DNA of 64,000 nucleotides, taken from positions 11,284,001 through 11,348,000 of the forward strand of contig NC_071331.1 of assembly GCF_010183535.1 (NCBI RefSeq), read 5' to 3'. This DNA is from Caenorhabditis remanei. Its lineage: Eukaryota > Nematoda > Chromadorea > Rhabditida > Rhabditidae. Below are positions 57,310 through 64,000 of this stretch, one piece after another (position 1 is the first letter of the stretch; each line of letters begins with the position of its first letter). The translations under genes were made by a program, and so were the position numbers. A model generated the notes under the pieces. It saw nothing but the letters and a program-made list of their open reading frames with translations. It ran no database searches and had not been told where the DNA came from.

Positions 57310-58020
57310 TCAAAACTACCTGAAACCGTAACTCATTGACTCCCGTTTCATCTATCTGCCAAGTATGGGAAGTGTTTTTTGAGGTACTCGAAGACCACTT
57401 TAAGAATTCATTTCCAATGAAGTCGATTAGATTGGTGTCACGCCCTTCCAAACTGGTAAAAGATGGGCATCTGTGGAGAACGAGAGGTGCTAATTGGATT
57501 GAAGCATACTTGTCACGGGCCGGGCCGGGCCCGCTAAAAAAATCTTCCGGCCCGGCCCGTCAAAATATTGAAAAAAAAGCTTGCTGCGGGCCCTGCGGGC
57601 CGGCCCGGGCCGGCCCGTGATTTGACAAGTATGGATTTAAGGATAAAAATCTGGTATGAAATTTCTTGAAATTTCAATGAAAATTTGCCATCACAAAAGG
57701 AGGATTGAATGAAGTGATCAAGGCAAAATAAAATGTAAACTTCTTCGATGAATCTGACTCAATCACCAAACTTTCCTAGTTTCCTGTTTCATTTCTCTGG
57801 TATACATAAATATACTGATAGTCATGACTTTGCGGATCATCTATCCTGATATTAACTCATTCGTGTTCTGCTATTTTGAGTTTAAAAAATTTCACCAGTT
57901 TCATGACAAGCTCAAATTTTATGAGCCGAAGAGTTCTTATTCCTTCTGGGTTCCTCTTCTCACAACTTCCAACTTATGCTCGTTCCCTAAACCAATAATC
58001 CAATCACGTGATAAACATCC
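57310..58020. repeat. Tandem duplication unit 1
   Basis: It shares with 58205-58800 an ordered series of blocks: GAAACCGTAACTCA, CCCGTTTCATCTATCTG, AAGATGGGCATCTG, TTTCATTTCTCTGG, TTTCACCAGTTTCATGA and CACGTGATAAAC. It contains an exact 21U core at 57784-57791 and the GGCCC element at 57505-57633, which unit 2 lacks. No gene is seen. Confidence 0.65.
57505..57633. repeat. GGCCC-rich inverted-repeat element (129 bp)
   Basis: The ends are CATACTTGTCA and its complement TGACAAGTATG. The interior alternates GGGCCGGGCC-type tracts with T-rich spacers. The tandem sister sequence near 58400-58415 lacks it entirely, so this comparison gives an empty site and shows that the element is mobile. Confidence 0.75.
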
Positions 58021-58204
58021 ATCAATTATTGTGTCCTTCGAAAAATAGAACTCCAAGTTCTCATTGTTGTCTTTAAACTCGCTCAAAGCTCAAAATACCT
58101 GTTCAAGTATAAATTATTTCAGGATTCAAACCACTTTCCTCCAAAAAGAAATTCTATTAAAAATTCTAAGCAAATAATTCGATGTGTTCAATGATGCGGA
58201 TTCT

Positions 58205-58800
58205 ACACTACCTGAAACCGTAACTCAATGACTCCCGTTTCATCTATCTGTCAAGTATGGGAATAAGTGTTTTCTGAGCTTTTAGATGATTAGATATAGG
58301 AAGAAATAATTTTATATGAAGTCGATTACATTGGTGTCACAAGTTATTGACTTCCTTCCAAATTGGTAAAAGATGGGCATCTGAGGAGTAAGAGAGGTAC
58401 CAATTGGATTCACGGAAAGGAAGAGGAGACATCTGGTGTGAAATTTCTAGCAATTTCAATAAAATGACAGGAGAGTTGAATGAAATGATCAAGTCAAAAT
58501 AAAACGAGCACTGCTCGGATGAATCTGAAATTCTCCTCCCTTTTCCTCGTTTTCTGTTTCATTTCTCTGGTGTTTGTAGTGGAATTAAAAATATTGATAG
58601 TAATCTTTTGAGTTTTATGAAAACTGTGCACATTCTTCTCAATTAACTTTAAAATTTCACCAGTTTCATGATAAGCTCAAATTTTACGAGCCGAAAAGGC
58701 CTTATTCCTTTCGGGTTCCTCTCTATCACGACCTTTAAATTCTACCCTTCCCCTAAAACAATAATCCAACCACGTGATAAACTCTCCAATAATTAGGCCC
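58205..58800. repeat. Tandem duplication unit 2
   Basis: This is the sister of 57310-58020, diverged by substitutions and small indels. It carries an exact 21U core at 58554-58561 with YRNT spacing, matching the 57784 core of unit 1. No gene is recognised. Confidence 0.65.
58554..58615 (+). ncRNA. Candidate 21U-RNA locus, tandem unit 2
   Basis: Core at 58554-58561, TATT at 58592-58595, 5' U at 58595. The sister core in unit 1 (57784) has no YRNT at this exact distance. Confidence 0.5.
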
Positions 58801-60201
58801 AATTGACCCCGTCCCCTCATCGAGATGACGTCAGTGGCCCCTCTCACACCAATTGTTCTCTCCTTCACCACCCTCATAACCATCCCTTCTCGAACACTTC
58901 CCGGGCGCTCATCACTTTTTTTCTCTTGTGAGTCCAAGTAGCATGCACTATTTCTCTGACGTTCCTTGCCAGCGCGCACAGAGAAAATGAAGGTGTGAGT
59001 AGGAATGATGTGTGTGTGCTTCTCTCTTCTAGTCAGTACAGGTACTGTAGGTACTTCGTTCAGAGTAAAGTTTAAAAGAAACAAGGAAAATGATATGCAA
59101 CTTCTGAAACTGATAGTTAGAAAAATTATCAGAAGAAAGGATGAAAAGTTGGAAGACTGTAATTAACTTCCGATGAAGCATCAATAAGAATGTTTATAGA
59201 GAACGTACAGAGAACTCATTACCAGCATATGCTGTGCTGATCAAATCAAATGTGACAAGATGTGATTGTGGAATTTCTAGTGGATCTTTGATTAAATTGA
59301 TTCCTTACTGGAAATACTGTTCCATCTCGGCATCAAATTACGATGTTTTTGTTTATTTCGTTCCATCATGCCCAGAGTCATCAGTAAAAAATTGAGTCTC
59401 AAACAAATGTTGCAACTACAGAACCAATGTTTTCAGTTTCTATAGGAATAGTGTTCGAAATGCTATTTGAAACAACTATTGTCGTTTCAGAATTCTAATA
59501 ATGTTATCTCATTTTCCGACTTCTTTGGATCTATTCATCGTAATCCTATGAAAACATTTTTTCGAACCTTCTCCACCATCACCCACCCCTTCATCTCCCA
59601 TCTCGAACACTTCCCGGGCGCTCATCACTTTTTTTCTCTTGTGAGTCCAAGTATCATGCACTATTTCTCTGGCGTTCCTTGGCAGCGCGCACAGAGAAAA
59701 TGAAGGTGTGAGTAGGAATGATGTGTGTGCTTCTCTGGTGTCTCTTCTAGTCAGTATGGGGTACTGTAGGAGGATTTTTGGTTTGGGCCATACAAAGAAT
59801 ACAAATTAAAGTTGGCAGGAAGCAATGAAATTGATATGCAACTTCTGAAACTGTGAAAAACAATCAGCGGAAAGGTAGAAAAATAGGGAGTCTGTAATTA
59901 ACATGAAGCATGCATGAGAATGATTATGGAAGAAATGAGCATAACTTCACTACCAGCGTATGCTGTGTTGATAAAATCACAGTTGTCTGGAACAGAAAAA
60001 ATAACAAGATTTGATTATGGAAATGTTAGTGGATGTTTAATTAAATGCATTCCTGACTGGAAATACTTTCATTTTGTCACCAATTTACATGGTTTTTGTT
60101 TGGAGATTGTTTCTTTCATTTTACTACCACCAGTGTTTCAATCAAATTTTCAATTTTATACAAAGTTCATTTAAATTTTAATGGAACCGTAATCATAAAT
60201 A

Positions 60202-61452
60202 TTAGGTTGTCCCATAAGTTTTCGAACATTATTGAAATCAAATTTATTCAAAGCCAGAATATTACAAAAATCAAACGTAGTGACCACCTTTATCCACGAC
60301 TGTTTGCCATTTAGTAGGTAGAGATTCAATACCTTTCCGCCAAAACTCAGGCTGCTTCGAGTCAAAATACTTCTTCAACCATTTCTCGACCTCTGACTTT
60401 GTTTTGAAGTCCTGGCCTTCAAGGGATCGATGCATGTCGCTGAACAGATGGTAATCCGAAGGGGCGAGATCAGGGCTGTACGGAGGATGAGCAAGGACTG
60501 TCCAGTGGAATGTAGCCAGGAGAGACTTGGTCGTCTTTGCGGTGTGCGGTTTTGCGTTGTCATGGAGGTAGTGGACTCTGTGACCGTGTAGAGGGGAGGT
60601 TTTCAGTTTGGATTTCAACTTTTGTAATTGAGAAGAAGAGTAGTCGGCGGTGATAGTTTTTCCCTCCGGAAGCAGTTCCCAATAAAGCACTCTATGAACA
60701 GACCATCAGACGGAGAGCAATATTTTCTTAGGGTGTAACTCCTGTTTGACGACATCCTCTGGCTGTTTATCAGCATCAACCCACTGGGCTCTCCTGTGGT
60801 GGTTTTCGTATAAGACCCACTTCTCGTCCGACGTAACCAAATGATTCAGCCAGTTGAAATTAGGAAGGAGGGTTAGAAGTTGCAGTGACATGTCCACTCG
60901 GCGCTCAAGGTCAAGGTTAGACAATTTGTGTGGTATCCATCTTCCCATTTTTTTTACCTTGCCAAGAGCTCCCAGTCCTCTTTCTACCGCAGAGTGAGTA
61001 GAGCCCATTACTGTTGCCAGTTCACGAATGGATTGAAATGGGTCACTTTCCACTACCTCCCGTAACTTGTCAATATCCAACTCCACTGGTCTTCCAGAAC
61101 GTGCTTCTTCGGCCAAATTAAAATCATTATTTTTGAAACGATGGACCCAACGGCTAATTGTCTGCCGTTGAGGGGCATTATCCTTATAAACTTCAACCAT
61201 ACGTTCTTCAATCTCAGTGATCTTGGAGTTAGATAGAAACAAAAATAAAATGACATGACGAATATGAAGTCGGTCGGGGACAAAGATTGGTGCCGCGTTC
61301 ATTGAGAAGAGGCATCCAGAAGAAATGAATGTTATTGTCAATAAACCCGACGTCTTATATAATGGAAAACATGCACTATTTGGTTTGATTTTTGCTCTCT
61401 ATCCTATAGCAGAATAACAAAAATATGTTCGAAAACTTATGGGACAACCTAA
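60202..61452 (-). mobile_element. Mariner DNA transposon (1,251 bp), inactivated
   Basis: Terminal inverted repeats of 28 bp begin TTAGGTTGTCCCATAAGTTT, and both ends are flanked by TA, the mariner target duplication. The transposase lies on the minus strand and has one in-frame stop. Both ends are intact. It inserted into the second unit of the tandem module. Confidence 0.95.
60271..61302 (-). pseudogene. Mariner transposase with a single internal stop
   Basis: The frame is uninterrupted from about 61302 to a TGA at 60706-60708 and then continues in the same frame to 60271. The helix-turn-helix N-domain, a WVPHEL-like box (WIPHKL) and the catalytic D,D34D triad are visible: SDEKW, HDNAKPH and APSDY with 34 residues between the last two Asp. 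The stop falls just after HPKKILLSV, where mariners have tryptophans, so it is most simply a Trp codon turned into TGA. Otherwise it is full-length (about 343 codons). The start is chosen at MNAAP. An earlier Met upstream is possible. Confidence 0.9.
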
Positions 61453-63448
61453 TAGAGCATGAAAAAAGTGAACCAATTGAGATCATACATTATTGCTACA
61501 GTAAAAATTGTGTTTCAAACTAATTCTGCAGATATACTAATCAATGTTTTCAGTTTGATTGGAATAGTATTCGAAATGCTATTTGAAACAACTATTTCCG
61601 TTTCAGACTTCAAATAATATTTTCTCCGTTCCAACTATTTTTGATTTTTTTGGTTCACATTTTCATCTAATAATCATGGTCCAATTAAATGAACGTTCTC
61701 CTCCATCATCCACCCCATCATCTCCCTCCTCGAACGATTCCCGGGTGCTCATCACTTTTTTCGTTTTTGAATCCATGTCTCCAATCTACAGTACTATTTC
61801 CTGACAGCGCACGCAAAGCAACATGATGAAGGTGTGAGGGGAAAGTGTGCGTGCTTCTCTGGTTCCTCCTTCAGTCGAGTGGGTACGGTAAGTTATGTAT
61901 TTAGTTAAAAAGATCAGTTGCTGGAGAAGTAATGTTGAAAGGAAGCAATAGGTGATATGTATTTGTATTGCATTTGTATTTATTTATTGTAGGTGAAGAC
62001 TTTGAAACAGAGAAAAAACAGCTAAATGGCATTGCAAAAGAGTGAATGAGTACTCTAGGAAGAAGTTTGAAGTTGAATTCCGAGGAAACAAGAAGAATAT
62101 TGTATAGGATGGAGCTGATCAAAATATTTCTTATTTGGAAATCATGAGCAGCAGATTGTGTGTTCAACAAAATTACTGTTATCTGGATCAAATAAAGTAA
62201 CATATTTGATTGTGTAACTGTTAATTTATCTCTTTGTGACAAGACAGTATTTTCTGAAATTTTGAACCCGGACAGTTCACAATCGGACCAGAATCATCAC
62301 CATACGGTGATAGCTGCTTTCAGGTGTTCGAGCATAGAAATCTGTTTCAAGTACTTTATGTCTACTGAATGCTTGTTGCGATCATAATGTTTGCCTTGGA
62401 GTTGTACTTAGATGTTCCAGGACAATCACTACAGTGACCTTACTGCTTCATATGCACGTATGTTCATAACTCAAAGCTGAACTGTGAAGCAGACTTATCG
62501 AAGCATACTAGACGGGGGTGACGTCAGTGCACCCCTCTCACACCAATTGTTCTCTCCGTCATCTTCTCTTCTTAAACATCCACCGCACTTTTTGTTTATG
62601 AATCCACGTCTCCAAGGTCCGTGTACTATTTCACTGGCGTTCCTTGGCAGAGTACATATAAATCTGGAAAGCAGTTAAGTACTGATATTTAAAGTTGGGA
62701 AATTGGGGGATGAAGAAAAATGATAACAAATTGAGCCGGTGAAACAGGAGAATATGTCTCTCTCGACATGCTATTTGAATGGGTATCGTAAACAAATTTC
62801 AATACCAATGTGATTTGTACATTCAGAAAAACTCAGTCTGGTGAAACTGAAAAATAAGGAAACTAGATGGTAAAAACAGTTGGTTCCGCTTTTGGGAACG
62901 AAGTGATACTACAAAAATTACTGTATCAAGATAGACATGAAGGGAGTTTAAGGAACAGGAAATATTGATCTCATCATAGTTCTTCCTGAAATACGAATTC
63001 GATTGCTTTTTAGGAGTTTGGATCAGTGCTTCGTGTTCTAGTTTCACGGTAAGAGCATGATTCCGTAGAATATTATTGGAAAGGTTATAACTAGTAGGCC
63101 AACTATTCTGTAGTGAAAAACAATCAGCCGAAGAAGAATTGAAATTGAAAAGTGGAATCACGGTTAACCAAAACATGAAACAGAAGGAGCATATGTGTAT
63201 TCGAATGCTGATTAAAAAATGCTGAAAATATTTCAATAATTTATGTCAGAAGATTCATCTCAATACGATGAAAGAAGGACTCTCGTGGATTCTCGCATTC
63301 CCGAAGTCGGAAGGTTTTGAGTTTCAGAATTCATATACTACAGTACCCCAATAGCTTCCGTTTCTCAAATCTCTCAAAAAATTTCCCCCATGTGCTCAAT
63401 GTTTCTTATCTTCAAATATTCTAAATTGACTTCCAAGAAGAAAATAGA
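61453..63448. other. Non-coding DNA between mariner and the terminal gene
   Basis: It holds the third and fourth tandem modules and exact 21U cores at 62003 (-), 62342 (+, with CGAT 41 nt downstream of its start), 62740 (-) and 63176 (-). Open frames in this stretch lack splice structure and homology. Confidence 0.4.
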
Positions 63449-63732
63449 ATGTACAATCGAGATGGCACAGACACTCCAGAAGATGTTGTGTACAGCACCC
63501 ACGGACCAACGGACTGGCAGCACCGTTCCCCTATCGATTTTTTCGTTTGCCGGTTATATTGGTGTTTTGGGCACTTTTATCGGTTTCAACTTGGTTTATG
63601 AGAGGTTTTCATATTCTGTATACGTCGGATTGACATTCAATTATTTCTGTTTGAACATCCTATCAAATTGTTTCTTTAAACTCTCATTAATTTGTTTTTA
63701 GCCCACTCAAAAACTTAAATTTCCAGCCAAAA

Positions 63733-64000
63733 ATGTCTCGACGTAGTGCTCGACTACACGAACAGGATGCATTCGCAAGAGAGACTGAAAGACAAAGAGA
63801 ACTGGATCAAGATGTTGCAAGACTCAGTCCATTCTTTCAGAGAATGCTTCCAGGTCCTGAAACAAGTACTCCGAGATCTCAAAGGAATCGAGATAGATTG
63901 ATGAGGGCTCCAAGATCTGAGCCATCACCGATAGAGAGGGAGAGAAATCAGTATATTCGTCATGTATTCAGAACTGAAACTCTGAGAAGATCACCGAGGA
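63733..64000 (+). CDS. Start of an unrecognised Arg/Ser-rich protein (runs off the window)
   Basis: After an acceptor AATTTCCAG (ending 63726) an open frame begins MSRRSARLHEQDAFARET and continues to the last base with good codon use. It is rich in Arg, Glu and Ser (FRTETLRRSPR near the edge). The acceptor 6 nt before the ATG fits SL trans-splicing. Alternatively an upstream exon at about 63449-63544, starting MYNRDGTDTPEDVVYST, could splice into it in frame, but its donor (GTTTGC) is weak. I recognise no family. Confidence 0.5.
   Translation, partial: MSRRSARLHEQDAFARETERQRELDQDVARLSPFFQRMLPGPETSTPRSQRNRDRLMRAPRSEPSPIERERNQYIRHVFRTETLRRSPR

Larger units (their letters stand above)
58860..62653. 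repeat. Four-copy tandem module (about 0.7-0.9 kb per unit)
   Basis: An anchor block CTTCCCGGGCGCTCATCACT occurs near 58897 and 59609, and as a variant near 61737. It is followed by TGCACTATTTCTCTGGCGTT-like sequence and GCGCACAGAGAAAATGAAGG in the first two copies, with a weaker fourth match at about 62517-62653. Other blocks repeat in the same order, such as AATGCTATTTGAAACAACTA at about 59459 and 61578 and TACCAGCATATGCTGTG at about 59221 and 59950. After removing the mariner element the units are about 700-880 bp apart. Conceptual translations are not conserved between units, so I regard them as non-coding. Confidence 0.65.
52133..63183. promoter_or_regulatory. Further 21U-RNA promoter cores, right part of window
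   Basis: Plus-strand cores start at 52133 (FLYWCH gene intron), 53587, 57784 and 62342. Minus-strand cores start at 54491, 62003, 62740 and 63176. Left-part cores not listed elsewhere are 262 (-), 3276 (-), 4911 (+) and 6325 (+). Confidence 0.5.

Noticed and set aside
1..64000. CRISPR arrays, operons with ribosome binding sites, prokaryotic elements
   Set aside because: The window is eukaryotic with spliced genes. The regular repeats present are foldback elements or tandem duplications.

Overview
This is a nematode genomic window, almost certainly from the genus Caenorhabditis. The genes have short phase-consistent exons, introns ending in TTTTCAG, and trans-splice-like acceptors a few bases before start codons. 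Two more pointers are a nematode C6-domain secreted protein and about 46 exact copies of CTGTTTCA, the Caenorhabditis 21U-RNA (piRNA) promoter core. The window is AT-rich and crowded with foldback elements, so it looks like accessory or arm-type chromosome sequence. The piRNA motifs suggest a region equivalent to a chromosome IV piRNA cluster, but this is an inference.

Layout. 1-4.3 kb: intergenic, with a 5'-truncated LINE and a GGCCC-rich inverted repeat. 4.29-5.81 kb (+): a four-exon gene for a small secreted C6-domain protein. 7.2-22.5 kb (+): a 24-exon myosin heavy-chain-like gene (predicted 1,467 aa) with every exon junction in frame. 22.6-44.4 kb (+): a second tandem copy of that gene that starts inside intron 2 and so lacks exons 1-2. 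This copy carries a 1.13-kb palindromic transposon inside exon 13, a complete Ty3/gypsy retrotransposon with identical LTRs in intron 14, a 542-bp palindrome in intron 21 and a nested duplication of the exon-3 region. All its other exons keep their length and frame.

44.5-46.1 kb: two divergently transcribed genes for acidic ribosomal protein P2. 46.2-50.3 kb (-): three tandem paralogues for single-pass membrane proteins of unknown function, followed by the remnant of a fourth. 51.3-52.9 kb (-): a FLYWCH zinc-finger protein related to the nematode PEB-1/FLH group. 53-63 kb: a long non-coding stretch with tandem segmental duplications, more piRNA motifs and a mariner transposon with one internal stop. 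63.7 kb to the end (+): the start of an unrecognised gene that runs off the window.

The main systems-level signal is the piRNA motif set. The motifs lie on both strands inside myosin introns and in intergenic DNA, and none was found between 44 and 52 kb or inside the retrotransposon. Nine of them have a YRNT element whose T is exactly 42 nt from the motif start, as expected of type I 21U-RNA loci. A small-RNA locus is therefore interleaved with a duplicated host gene that is itself collecting recent transposon insertions.
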